Assembly: GCA_043743785.1 (NCBI GenBank)
Contig: JAYTVW010000001.1
Span: 1-64,000 of the forward strand
Reading direction: 5' to 3'
DNA from: JAQTNA01 sp043743785
Lineage (GTDB): Bacteria > Pseudomonadota > Gammaproteobacteria > Burkholderiales > Rhodocyclaceae
DNA length: 64,000 nucleotides
Shown here: one piece after another, positions 26,353-33,990 of the stretch
Layout: every line of letters starts with the position of its first letter
Numbering within the stretch: position 1 is the stretch's first letter
Made by a program: the position numbers and the translations under genes
Notes under the pieces: model-generated
What the model was told of the DNA's origin: nothing
The model's input: only the letters and a program-made list of their open reading frames with translations
Database searches by the model: none

Positions 26353-26702
26353 ACGGTTTCTCCTTCGTAGTCTTTCCACCACAGCTTCACGGCGTGTTCG
26401 TATTTCACCCAGGTGCGGTAGGCGCCGCCGGCATCGCTGCCGAAGGGGCCTTCGCGGAAGTAGCGGGAGCGCACCAGGGCGCGCAGTTCGTCACAGGCCA
26501 CCAGGCACACATTCGCGGCCCCGCGCTCTGCCGGGTCACCCCAGCTGAAGGACACCACGACCACGCCCTTGCGTTTGGCAATCAGCAGGCACTTGGCGAC
26601 GCGAAACGCGGCATCCACGGCCAATTCGATGGAGGTCCGATTCTGGCCAGCACGCGGCCCGGCGGTGACCCGCGAGAAGTCGATGTTCGGCACATTACCC
26701 AC
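26349..26702 (-). CDS. Early phage protein of unknown function
   Basis: 117 residues. GTG at 26702 is preferred because a consensus AAGGAGG lies six bases upstream; a TTG at 26708 is in frame but inside that site. The sequence has a central VVVVSFSWGDPAERGAANVC block and a Trp/Tyr-rich end (YRTWVKYEHAVKLWWKDYEGE). It overlaps both neighbours slightly, as expected for the early operon. Not recognised. Confidence 0.62.
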   Translation of the reverse strand: MGNVPNIDFSRVTAGPRAGQNRTSIELAVDAAFRVAKCLLIAKRKGVVVVSFSWGDPAERGAANVCLVACDELRALVRSRYFREGPFGSDAGGAYRTWVKYEHAVKLWWKDYEGETV

Positions 26703-26964
26703 GGCCAACCTCCTTCATCGTCCATTGGGTGCAGGAGGCGTTTTCCTTGGTCGCCTGGCCTTTGCCGGGGTTGCCGAAGGTCATGAGGTGGAAACAGCGC
26801 ATGATTAAGGAGGCGCCACCATCACCATTCGGGATGTGACCGAATTCAAAATAGTGGCATTGGCTGCAGGGCTTCAGCCCTCTTGCCTTGGCTTCCTTGG
26901 GCGGCACCCAGCCCATGCGGGCGAAGCATTGTTCCGAGGGGGAACCGGTGGGATCGGCTTTCAT
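26695..26964 (-). CDS. Small Cys-rich early phage protein
   Basis: 89 residues. CSQCHYFEFG in the middle and further Cys at RCFHL and SCTQW suggest a metal-binding site of four Cys/His. It starts at ATG overlapping the upstream stop (ATGA at 26961-26964) and ends inside the next gene's start region. No family recognised. Confidence 0.62.
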   Translation of the reverse strand: MKADPTGSPSEQCFARMGWVPPKEAKARGLKPCSQCHYFEFGHIPNGDGGASLIMRCFHLMTFGNPGKGQATKENASCTQWTMKEVGRG

Positions 26965-27500
26965 GCTTCCACCTCCGGCATGTCGGCCCAGTGGGTGACA
27001 GAAAACGGATACCCCACGGCCATGCTGTCGGCGAAATACCAGAAGCCGGCCTCGTGGTAGCCCAGCAACACGGGCTCGAACTCAGTCGGGGACAGCAGCA
27101 TGAAGACCAGGGTGCCGTCATCCGGCAGGCCCTCGGTTACGGGCTGGAAGTCCATGCCGATGAAGACGTGGCCGGGGAAAACGTTCCCAAACACCCGATT
27201 GGCTTCCTGGAAGGCGTCTTGCATAGACCTGGCCAGCGCTGTCGGGTCTGTGTCCTGTCCCGCCTCCAGCAGCGCCCCAACCTGGTCGGAATCCATGCTG
27301 CGGGTGGAGGCCTTCAAGGTCGGCCGGCAAGCCGCGTCTCGCAGGGCATCGTTGTCGTCCTGCAGGGCCTTGGCGGCGGTGTAGATGGCATCGAACTGCT
27401 GGTACATCGTGGCGGCGAAGGACGCGAAGGCGTTCGACTTCGGGCCACCGGACATGGCCCGCTGGTGCAGTTCCTTCAACTCGGAAAAATGGATAGTCAT
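26961..27500 (-). CDS. Early phage protein of unknown function
   Basis: 179 residues from the ATG two bases after the ATPase stop. The N-terminal half is helical (FSELKELHQRAM; FASFAATMYQQFDAIYTAAKAL). The C-terminal half is probably a beta sheet (GTLVFMLLSPTEFEPVLLGYHEAGFWYF in blocks). No known domain is recognisable to me. Confidence 0.62.
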   Translation of the reverse strand: MTIHFSELKELHQRAMSGGPKSNAFASFAATMYQQFDAIYTAAKALQDDNDALRDAACRPTLKASTRSMDSDQVGALLEAGQDTDPTALARSMQDAFQEANRVFGNVFPGHVFIGMDFQPVTEGLPDDGTLVFMLLSPTEFEPVLLGYHEAGFWYFADSMAVGYPFSVTHWADMPEVEA

Positions 27501-27502
27501 GA

Positions 27503-28792
27503 TCAGCACCCCATCACGATGTCGGCGGTCACCTTCGGGGCGCCCAGGCGGGCGGCTTCGTTCATGGCCGAAGTCACCCGGTTGTTCACCACCAGCGGAT
27601 ACACCATGGACACGGCGGAACTGCGCTGCGCGCCGCGGCCCGCATAGGTCTCACGCAGTCGAATGGCGTCGATGGCATCCGGTGCCAGCACTTCGCCCAC
27701 GTCCCGGCCCAGGCGGCGGAACTTCAGCGCCAGGTAGTCGCCCAACGCATTGTCCAGGGGCAGCAGTTCCACGACCTCGCAGCGCCGGATGACTTCCCGG
27801 GCCTCGGCGTACTTGCGTTCGTCCAGCTTCGCCTTCAGTTCCGGCTGGCCAATGAGCACGATGGACAGCAGCTTCTTGAAACCGTCTTCCAGCTCCCAGA
27901 AGCGCTTCAGGTACTTGAGGGTCTGGATGGAAAGGTCGTGGGCCTCCTCGATCATCAGCACATGGGTCTGGCCGCCGCGACTGGATTCCACCAGGGCCTT
28001 TTGCACCTGGCGCGCCAGGGCCTCCAGGCTCATCTTCGGGCGCATGTCCGGGCGCACTTCCGCCAGGATCGCCTCGCAGATGTGCCGCGCCGTCAGGATC
28101 GTCTTATCGAAGGCCTGGGGCTGGATGACCACCGCCGGCAGGCTTTCCCGGATGACGCGGTCGATGGTTTCGCGCCGCAACGTCGTCTTGCCGCTGCCGG
28201 ATTCGCCCACCACGGCGATGAACCAGCCGCCGGACTTGGTGGCCTGCCACAGGGCTTCCCGCACGTAGCGCTGATCGGCGGACATGAACAGATCGTCCGG
28301 CCCCTGCACGTCATCGGCGAAGGGATCACGGAACAGGGAAAAGTGCTTCTTGGCTTGGGGAGTCAGCATTTCGGGCTCGATGGTGAAATCGTCAAGTGAT
28401 CGCGTTGTCGGCAAAACAGCCGACTGCAGCGGGGGAAGGGACGGCAGGCGGGCCATATGCACCGGGGCGGATCCCGGCAGCGGGCCGCGGGTCGGTGCCC
28501 CCTGGGTAGCGGCCTCGGTATCGGCTTCCCAGCAGGTGGCGATCTCCGCCGCCGGCACCCCGTTCGCCGCCAGCCAGGCTTCCACCTGGGCCTTGATGTC
28601 TGCCACCGGCGTGCGCCGCGGCCACTGGTTCCAATTCAGCATTAGGGAGACAGAAGCAGCGGACAGCGTCTCGTGATCAGTCTGTTGGATGGCATGTCCC
28701 ATTTCCCCGTGGCGCAGGGCATGTGTGGCCAGGACGGCCTTCAGTTTCAGCGGCATGAAATCGAACTCCAATTTACGCAGGGTGGCAGGCAT
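27503..28792 (-). CDS. Transposition AAA+ ATPase (MuB/TniB/ExeA-like)
   Basis: 429 residues from ATG 28792, preceded by GGAGGAAATC. An N-terminal region of about 140 residues with helical DNA-binding character leads to the AAA+ core: Walker A GESGSGKTT at 196-204, Walker B VLMIEEAHD at 278-286, and IGQPEL sensor-1 at about 313. In the family it binds target DNA, stimulates the transposase and gives target immunity. It lies downstream of the transposase in the same operon. The core resembles ExeA/TniB proteins more than Mu B, as expected for BcepMu-type phages. Confidence 0.92.
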   Translation of the reverse strand: MPATLRKLEFDFMPLKLKAVLATHALRHGEMGHAIQQTDHETLSAASVSLMLNWNQWPRRTPVADIKAQVEAWLAANGVPAAEIATCWEADTEAATQGAPTRGPLPGSAPVHMARLPSLPPLQSAVLPTTRSLDDFTIEPEMLTPQAKKHFSLFRDPFADDVQGPDDLFMSADQRYVREALWQATKSGGWFIAVVGESGSGKTTLRRETIDRVIRESLPAVVIQPQAFDKTILTARHICEAILAEVRPDMRPKMSLEALARQVQKALVESSRGGQTHVLMIEEAHDLSIQTLKYLKRFWELEDGFKKLLSIVLIGQPELKAKLDERKYAEAREVIRRCEVVELLPLDNALGDYLALKFRRLGRDVGEVLAPDAIDAIRLRETYAGRGAQRSSAVSMVYPLVVNNRVTSAMNEAARLGAPKVTADIVMGC

Positions 28793-28923
28793 GATTTCCT
28801 CCCATTGCGGTCTGGTTCTGCAGGGCATTCATGTAAAATCTCCTTGCGTTTGTGTAAATCGGAGCCTCCGGTAAGAGGCCCCACCTGCGGCCGGTCGAGC
28901 TCGAACTCGACTGGCCGTATCCT
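28793..28923 (-). other. Transposase-ATPase spacer with a strong hairpin (28888-28917)
   Basis: 131 bp between transposase stop and ATPase start. CGGCCGGTCGAG and CTCGACTGGCCG form a 12-bp stem with one G-T wobble around a 6-base loop, seven bases after the transposase stop on the transcribed strand. There is no T-run, so it may act as an attenuator, a 3' end stabiliser or a regulatory hairpin rather than a classical terminator. Confidence 0.6.
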
Positions 28924-30675
28924 TTATCCGCCGACCACTTTCAGCACCGGCGTGCGCTTGATCATCTCGGCAATGCCTGCCAGGTCAGCTTCCTTCACCC
29001 CCTCCGGCCGGTTCGTCAGCAGCCAGGCATAGGGCGCATCAATGCCCATGTCCGCCAGCCGTCGCGCGGATTCCATCGTCGTCAGGGTGGGTTCTTCGAA
29101 CTTGGCCGCCTGGATGGCAATCTCGGTACCGCGCTTGGGCAGCGTCGTGGCCACTTCCACGTCCGCCAGGTAGCGCACCGCATTCATCTCGCCGTTGAAG
29201 GGGGTTTCGTTCTTGCGCTTGGCCCGCACGATTTCCGCCGCGTCCAATCCCGGGAACAGCGCCTGGTCCAGGGCCTTGCCCTGCCGGTCCGCATCCGTTT
29301 CCGGCCGGCTCTTGTATTCCTCGCCGATCAGCGCCGCGCTCATGGGCCGCCCATAAACATCCCTGTCCTCCGCCAGCGGCTCCAGCTTGTAGCGCAGGTC
29401 CTCGCCCTTGTAGTTCGGCACCCGGATGGAGATGGCGCACTCGCCGAACAGCAGCGGCGCGATCTCGACTATGTCTCCGGCGCACACGCCCGCCAGGTGG
29501 CCCACGTCGTACTTGCGCGGGCTGGACGCCTTTGGGTGGCGGAAGCTGAGTTCCAGGGTTTTCGACACCTTGCGGGTTTCCAGGCGGCCTTCCAGGAAGG
29601 CCTGGCATACCGATTCATCCGGCAAGAGGCGCAGCTGCTCCTGGCGGATCAGGCGCCACAAGTCATAGCGGGCGATGGGCGCGATGCCCTCCCGGCGCAG
29701 GCGCGTATCCTGCCCAGGCAAGGCATTGGCGCAATAAGCCTCCGCCCACTGCGTGGCGGCCCGGTTCAGGCCCTCCACCGTCGTCACCGGGTCATAGCGT
29801 AGGCGGCATTCAAACTGGGTTTCCACCAGGTTGTTGCCGTTCTCCACGCCGCCCTTGGCCTGGGCATTGCCCGCCGCGTGAGTGATGCCCTGCACCTCCA
29901 GAGCCGCCAGCACGTTTTGCACGCTGGCCGCCGTGTTGGCGCTGCCCTTGTCCCACATCAGGATATTCGGCACGCCGTGAAAGGTTCGCCCCACCTGGTT
30001 TCCCCAGGCGAACATCAGGAACTTGAACAGGTTCAGGGGGCTCTCGCCGGCCGCTTCCACGTACCAAGGCACGAGGGTGCCGGAGGCATGATCCGTCAGC
30101 ACGTAGCGCCAGCACTTGAACTGCACCTTCGCCAGCTTCTCCAGCTTGTTCTTGTAGAACTCGTCGTCCCGGATGATGTGCTGCTGGCCCCGCAGGTAAT
30201 ACACAAGGCACAGTGATGGGTCTGCCTGGTGCACATGGTTCGGGTACAGGCTGCGCAGTTCGATGGACGCCCGGGCAGACTGCTGCTTGCCTACCGACAG
30301 GCGCCGGGCGTTCATCAGCCGGTTCAGTTGAGACGGGCTCACGCTGACCTCGCAGTCATTCATCAGGGCGATACTGGAAGCCACGGGCGTGTGCATGGTC
30401 TGCTTGCCGTTCTGCCGCACCGAACCCCGCGTCAGGGCCGCAATGGTGGCGAGTACCTCTTCGGATTGGCGGCTGCTGCCCTTGTCCGCTCGCGCCTTAC
30501 GGCCGGAACTCCAGCCCGCCTGGCGCTTCAGCTCCTCATAGACCTTGGCCGGGCTCCAGTGATAAAGCTCGGCAACCTCGTCGATCAGGCCGCCGCGCTC
30601 GCCATGCCCGGCGCCATCCAGCCGCAGGGCCAGGGCGCACAGGTAATCGCGGGTCGGGTTGGTTTGGATGGCCAT
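28924..30675 (-). CDS. DD(35)E transposase of the phage (Tn552/BcepMu type)
   Basis: 583 residues from ATG 30675, preceded by GGGAG. N-terminal helix-turn-helix region (TRDYLCALALRLDG, LYHWSPAKVYEELKRQ), then the catalytic RNase-H-like core with Asp152 (HVHQADPSL), Asp242 (LMWDKGSAN) and Glu278 (KGGVENGNN). Asp242 to Glu278 gives the classic 35-residue spacing. A C-terminal beta-barrel (RKYDVGHLAGVCAGDIVEI) and an ATPase-interacting tail follow. It joins the phage ends to target DNA for integration and replicative transposition. The 6-bp target repeat at the ends agrees with this type. Confidence 0.95.
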   Translation of the reverse strand: MAIQTNPTRDYLCALALRLDGAGHGERGGLIDEVAELYHWSPAKVYEELKRQAGWSSGRKARADKGSSRQSEEVLATIAALTRGSVRQNGKQTMHTPVASSIALMNDCEVSVSPSQLNRLMNARRLSVGKQQSARASIELRSLYPNHVHQADPSLCLVYYLRGQQHIIRDDEFYKNKLEKLAKVQFKCWRYVLTDHASGTLVPWYVEAAGESPLNLFKFLMFAWGNQVGRTFHGVPNILMWDKGSANTAASVQNVLAALEVQGITHAAGNAQAKGGVENGNNLVETQFECRLRYDPVTTVEGLNRAATQWAEAYCANALPGQDTRLRREGIAPIARYDLWRLIRQEQLRLLPDESVCQAFLEGRLETRKVSKTLELSFRHPKASSPRKYDVGHLAGVCAGDIVEIAPLLFGECAISIRVPNYKGEDLRYKLEPLAEDRDVYGRPMSAALIGEEYKSRPETDADRQGKALDQALFPGLDAAEIVRAKRKNETPFNGEMNAVRYLADVEVATTLPKRGTEIAIQAAKFEEPTLTTMESARRLADMGIDAPYAWLLTNRPEGVKEADLAGIAEMIKRTPVLKVVGG

Positions 30676-30688
30676 GGCGGGCTCCCGG

Positions 30689-31636
30689 TCAGGCGGTGAC
30701 GGGAACGGTGTCGGCGTCCGCCAGGGAGCGGTGCAGATCCCGGTTGTCCAGTTCCGCCGCCCAGCCCCCCAGGGTCGCGTCGTAGCGATCCATGACCTCC
30801 GCCAGGGCCTGACCCACCCGCCGCAGCCGGTCGCCGTAGAGGGTCGAGATGGTGCGCAGGGCCTGCTGCTGCCGGGCCTCGTCCTCCGGGCAGGTGAAGT
30901 CGTCCTGCAGGACAGCATCATTGAACGACAGCATGCGGGCGCAGGATTCGTCCAGGATGTCGAAGTGGGCCGACAGTTCCGTCTTGTAGTCCTTCAGCTT
31001 CTGGTCGAAGGGCGCCGTCACCAGGTTGGTGCGGAACATGTCGGTCGATAGTTCGTCGATCTTGGCGTTCTTGTCGGCCAGCAGCTTGTCCTTGGCTTCG
31101 GCGCCATGCTTCGCCTCCCGTAGCGCGGCCCGAAGCTGTGAGACCGGCATGCGATCCACGTCGTCCAGGGTCAGGCCGGCGATGGAGCCGCCGTCAGAAA
31201 GTTCCTTGATCTGCTCATCGTCAAGAACAAGCAATTCAATTACTTTGCTTTTGCTCTTAATGCTATCTATCAACTGATGCGCCGACGTCGGCGTATTTGT
31301 AAGCCTTGCCGTCACCTGCATCATGGTTTGGGCCGTACGCGGCGCTATACCGATGGACTCCAGGCAAATCAGCCAGTCTCCTTGCACTTCCGCCTCTTTC
31401 ATCACCATCAGGCAGCGGCCGAGTTCCATCATTTCATCGGCACTGCGGCTCATGTGGTAGCGGGCCTTGTCGATATAGCGGCTGCGGTCGTAGGACAGGC
31501 CGTCGCCGAACTGCTCCAGCACCTTGGCCAGATTGGTGCCGTAAGTGGTTGCGGCCTGAGCCGCATCGAGCACGGCGGCTTCATTCACCACTGGGACCAC
31601 GGCGGTGTTGGTCGTGTTGTTGGGTTTGCGGGCCAT
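30689..31636 (-). CDS. DUF3102-family early phage protein
   Basis: 315 residues. The family core is at residues about 45-110: DRSRYIDKARYHMSRSADEMMELGRCL and GDWLICLESIGIAPRTAQTMMQVTARL (each read in blocks). A predicted coiled coil (LRAALREAKHGAEAKDKLLADKNAKIDEL in blocks) and a helical C-terminus follow. Such proteins lie just upstream of the transposase in BcepMu-like phages and resemble ParB-type HTH proteins; their function is unknown. It abuts the upstream gene with no gap. Confidence 0.82.
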   Translation of the reverse strand: MARKPNNTTNTAVVPVVNEAAVLDAAQAATTYGTNLAKVLEQFGDGLSYDRSRYIDKARYHMSRSADEMMELGRCLMVMKEAEVQGDWLICLESIGIAPRTAQTMMQVTARLTNTPTSAHQLIDSIKSKSKVIELLVLDDEQIKELSDGGSIAGLTLDDVDRMPVSQLRAALREAKHGAEAKDKLLADKNAKIDELSTDMFRTNLVTAPFDQKLKDYKTELSAHFDILDESCARMLSFNDAVLQDDFTCPEDEARQQQALRTISTLYGDRLRRVGQALAEVMDRYDATLGGWAAELDNRDLHRSLADADTVPVTA

Positions 31637-31942
31637 TTAGGGCTCCCTGGAAAAACGTTGATCGACTTCGGCCAGGCGGCTTTTCGCCCGGGCGATATTG
31701 GTTTGGTAGGCCAGGCTGATCTGCACCAGCTTTGGCCCCAGGCGCCAGCGGCCCGTCTCCTCGATCTGCTCGGCCACACCGGATTCCTTCAGGTTGAAGA
31801 GGTCGCGGGTCGTGGTAGCTGGATTCACCTGCAGGGCCTTGGCGATCTCCCCCGGCGCCAGGCCGTGGAACTCATTGCCGGCCAGGAGCAGCAGCAGGCG
31901 CACCAGCCGCTGTTGGGATTCGTTGCTGTAGTCGCTGTCCAT
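31637..31942 (-). CDS. Winged-helix (IclR N-terminal-like) phage regulator
   Basis: 101 residues. RLVRLLLLLAGNEFHGLAPGEIAKALQVNPATTTRDLFNLKESGVAEQIEETGRWRLG (in blocks) is a winged-helix fold like the DNA-binding half of IclR, followed by a short helical tail. It has no effector domain. It directly follows the CII-like gene and precedes the DUF3102 gene in the early operon, so a role in early transcription control is likely but inferred. Confidence 0.78.
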   Translation of the reverse strand: MDSDYSNESQQRLVRLLLLLAGNEFHGLAPGEIAKALQVNPATTTRDLFNLKESGVAEQIEETGRWRLGPKLVQISLAYQTNIARAKSRLAEVDQRFSREP

Positions 31943-31943
31943 G

Positions 31944-32405
31944 TCAGAACTCCAGTTCCGGTTGGTCGGACTTCTTCACCTGTTCCCGCTCGAAGGCCAG
32001 GGCCTCCAGGCCGGCGGACAGGGCCGCAATCGCCTCGTCCTTGGTGGCCGTGCCCTGCATGTAGCCCAGCAGAACCCCCACCGAGGTATGCAGCACGCCC
32101 TGCAGGGCCTGGATGTCCGCCGGGCCGGACAGGCGCCCGGTCGGCAGCGGGATGAACAGGCCCCCGGCCTGGATCGCCAAGAAGCGGATCACCGACTTGC
32201 CCCCCGTCACATGGAACCAGCCCGCCAGCTGGTTCGCCGGCATGGTGCATTCCTCCATGCGCTTGTAGAGCGTGGCCGGGGTGCTGGCCATGATGTCCGC
32301 CAGGCGTTCCACGGAGAGGCGCTTCTCCCGGATGGCCGTGCCCTTGTCGTTTTCGAACGACGCTTTCAGGCTGCTGGCGATGGCATGGGAATTTCGTGAT
32401 GTCAT
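31944..32405 (-). CDS. CII/CP76-like phage regulatory protein
   Basis: 153 residues. An HTH-like segment (RLSVERLADIMASTPATLYKRM) is followed by MPANQLAGWFHVTGG and VIRFLAIQAGGLFIPLP. These follow the pattern of the phage CII (CP76) family, which ends its core in an AGG-hydrophobic-LP motif. The C-terminal half is helical. Position: an early-operon gene beyond the moron and the broken fragment. The family assignment is by eye. Confidence 0.7.
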   Translation of the reverse strand: MTSRNSHAIASSLKASFENDKGTAIREKRLSVERLADIMASTPATLYKRMEECTMPANQLAGWFHVTGGKSVIRFLAIQAGGLFIPLPTGRLSGPADIQALQGVLHTSVGVLLGYMQGTATKDEAIAALSAGLEALAFEREQVKKSDQPELEF

Positions 32406-32513
32406 TGGAAAACCTCGTTTACCGGTTGTTCTGAAAACTCATACTTTTGGAATAGATGAAAAGGCTTTTCACGGGCGTAAAATCCGGGGCGTCAAAGAAC
32501 CGAGGAGATGGCT

Positions 32514-32933
32514 ATGAGCGCCAATGTCTTTCAGGTGGTCTATCGCTGCATTTCCTGCGCGAAAGATACGGATGTGCTCGTTACCAGTTCTCAAGCGGGT
32601 GAAGTTCCGCTACCTCGGGATTACAAGCATTTCCGCTGTCCCCATTGCGGCGGAGCGTGCGCACCGGTGGCCTGGCTGGACAATGTCCGGGAGAAAGGCG
32701 CAGAGGAGTTCTGGAAGCTTTTTTATGAACGCTGGTCGAACTGCCCGAATGCGCAGGCCTGCTCGACGCACGGCCAGTACGCAGAAGATTGCGAGAATGG
32801 GCAGGTGATGCAGAAGTGTTTTGTGGCCCTGCATAAGGAAATTGGACTTGCAGCGCACTGGATCCGGCAAGCGGCTGAACGAGCACCAGGTCGCCGGGCA
32901 AAACGCCCGGTACCGAATAGCGCAGCCCCTTGA
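32514..32933 (+). CDS. Zinc-ribbon moron gene, opposite to the early operon
   Basis: 139 residues from ATG 32514, preceded by GAGGAG at six bases; an ATG at 32508 is also in frame. Cys pairs YRCISCAKDT and FRCPHCGGACAP suggest a zinc ribbon, with more Cys in NCPNAQACSTHGQYAEDC. It runs against the early operon and has its own ribosome site, typical of a moron expressed in the lysogen. The last 30 or so codons are antisense to a truncated minus-strand gene, so its C-terminus may be a by-product of insertion. Function unknown. Confidence 0.62.
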   Translation: MSANVFQVVYRCISCAKDTDVLVTSSQAGEVPLPRDYKHFRCPHCGGACAPVAWLDNVREKGAEEFWKLFYERWSNCPNAQACSTHGQYAEDCENGQVMQKCFVALHKEIGLAAHWIRQAAERAPGRRAKRPVPNSAAP

Positions 32934-33093
32934 ACGTGATGGTCATGTCGGCTAAAACACGGCGCGGTTCCGGCGGGCGGGCCAGGCTCGTGAGTTCGGC
33001 GGCAGTGGCGGCGCTCATCGGGGCCTTGCCGTTGGCACGGGCAAAGCTTTCGCCAATGATCGGGCGATAGAGGGGGAATCCGGAGGTATTCAT
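32838..33093 (-). pseudogene. Truncated early gene with a MuA-like C-terminal beta-barrel pattern
   Basis: From ATG 33093 the frame reads MNTSGFPLYRPIIGESFARA, then RRVLADMTITFKGLRY and SVPGVLPGDLVLVQPLAG. After about 85 residues it runs into sequence antisense to the zinc-ribbon gene and loses sense. The VPGVLPGDLV block parallels the barrel of the intact transposase (HLAGVCAGDIVEI). It may be a fragment of a transposase-like gene cut by insertion of the moron. The left boundary is approximate. It could instead be a real small protein reading on to 32581. Confidence 0.45.
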
Positions 33094-33094
33094 A

Positions 33095-33235
33095 TCAGGC
33101 TCCAAGGCAGAAAACGTTTTTGGCGCGGTAGCCGTCGGACGTCCAGACGTCCAGGGCCGCGAGTTGAAAGTCGAGCGCCAGGTCGGACCAGTCGGCGGTC
33201 TGCTCGGCGAGAAAGGTGATGGGCGGGGTACGCAT
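33095..33235 (-). CDS. 46-residue early phage protein
   Basis: A small ORF, MRTPPITFLAEQ to AKNVFCLGA, with GAGG about six bases before the ATG. Its TGA lies one base before the next ATG (TGATATG), as in coupled early genes. Not recognised; acidic/aromatic composition (TADWSDLALDFQLAALDVWTS in blocks). Confidence 0.55.
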   Translation of the reverse strand: MRTPPITFLAEQTADWSDLALDFQLAALDVWTSDGYRAKNVFCLGA

Positions 33236-33243
33236 GGTCAGCC

Positions 33244-33447
33244 TCACGCGGCGAGTTGTTCGGGGGCGGGCTTGAGGCCCAGGGCGACGGCGGCTTGATG
33301 GGCCTGGCCACGGTGGCCTTTGGCCCGGCCCCGTAGCAGATCGCGGGCCGCTTGGTAATTGATGTTTTTCTCTGCGCAGAACAGGCGCAGATTGATGCCG
33401 AGGGCACGTAACTCGGCATGCTTTTTCTGAAGGTCGGATTGGGTCAT
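33244..33447 (-). CDS. BcepMu gp16-family DNA-binding protein (Ner-like position)
   Basis: 67 residues from ATG 33447. The whole protein is one helix-turn-helix: LRALGINLRLFCAEKNINY, AARDLLRGRAKGHRG, AHQAAVALGLK. This is the pattern of the BcepMu gp16 family. It is the first gene of the early operon, divergent from the repressor, the same place as ner in Mu, and probably tunes the switch between early transcription and repression. The start is chosen after the operator region; an upstream extension to 33528 would overlap it. Confidence 0.85.
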   Translation of the reverse strand: MTQSDLQKKHAELRALGINLRLFCAEKNINYQAARDLLRGRAKGHRGQAHQAAVALGLKPAPEQLAA

Positions 33448-33549
33448 GGTCTGCCCTCTGTTGTGGATAAAACAGGCGTTTCGTTTGTTGATGTGGTGAA
33501 TTATGGTAACGATTTCGTTACCTGTCAATGTGTTTGTGGAGATATTTTC
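33448..33549. promoter_or_regulatory. Divergent early/repressor promoter region with an 18-bp palindrome
   Basis: GGTAACGA-TT-TCGTTACC at 33505-33522 is a perfect palindrome in the only gap between the gp16-like gene and the repressor. It is the best operator candidate for the lysis-lysogeny switch. The region is AT-richer than its surroundings. No second full copy was seen nearby. Confidence 0.72.
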
Positions 33550-33990
33550 GTGACCATCGGCGACAGGCTGAAAGAGGAACGCCAGCGGCTGGGAGTAAAC
33601 CAGACGGATATGGCCGCGTTGGCTGGTACAACTAAGAAGAGTCAGATTGATTACGAGAAGGGAATTTCATTCCCGAATGCCTCGTACTTGGCGGCCATTG
33701 CCGGGGCTGGCGCCGACGTGCGTTACATCGTCACAGGAGACCGGGATGCTCCTGCGCCCCCTCCGCCGTTGTCAGCCGAGGAGCAGCTCCTCCTGAACGG
33801 TTTTCGCGCGCTCGACGCCGCCACCAGGAGGCGGATGCTGGCCTTTGTGTTCGGTGGGGAGTCGGCCACCTCAGGGGGGCAGTCGCAGAGTCAGACCATT
33901 CATGGCGATGTTGGCCAGCAGATCAGGGTTGAGGGAAATCTGGACCAGAGCGGTGTCAGTTTCTCGGTGGGCGGAAAGCGGAAGAGATGA
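33550..33990 (+). CDS. XRE-family phage repressor
   Basis: 146 residues from a GTG with GGAGA eight bases upstream. The HTH is IGDRLKEERQRLGVNQTDMAALAGTTKKSQIDYEKG (in blocks). An ADVRYIVTGDRD end-of-HTH motif and a Pro-rich linker follow. There is no LexA-type Ser-Lys protease domain. The C-terminal tail (QTIHGDVGQQIRVEGNLDQS) is a short repeated beta-like motif that recurs in the next protein. It should maintain lysogeny from the palindrome upstream. Confidence 0.85.
   Translation: MTIGDRLKEERQRLGVNQTDMAALAGTTKKSQIDYEKGISFPNASYLAAIAGAGADVRYIVTGDRDAPAPPPPLSAEEQLLLNGFRALDAATRRRMLAFVFGGESATSGGQSQSQTIHGDVGQQIRVEGNLDQSGVSFSVGGKRKR

Noticed and set aside
32581..33105. Full 174-codon minus-strand frame as an intact gene
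   Set aside because: Only the first 85 or so codons show a protein-like pattern; the remainder is antisense to the better supported zinc-ribbon gene, so it was listed as truncated.
33090..33419. A 109-codon minus-strand frame covering the start of the early operon
   Set aside because: It overlaps the gp16-like gene and the 46-residue gene in another frame, has a low-complexity Pro/Arg/Ser-rich product and lacks a ribosome site.
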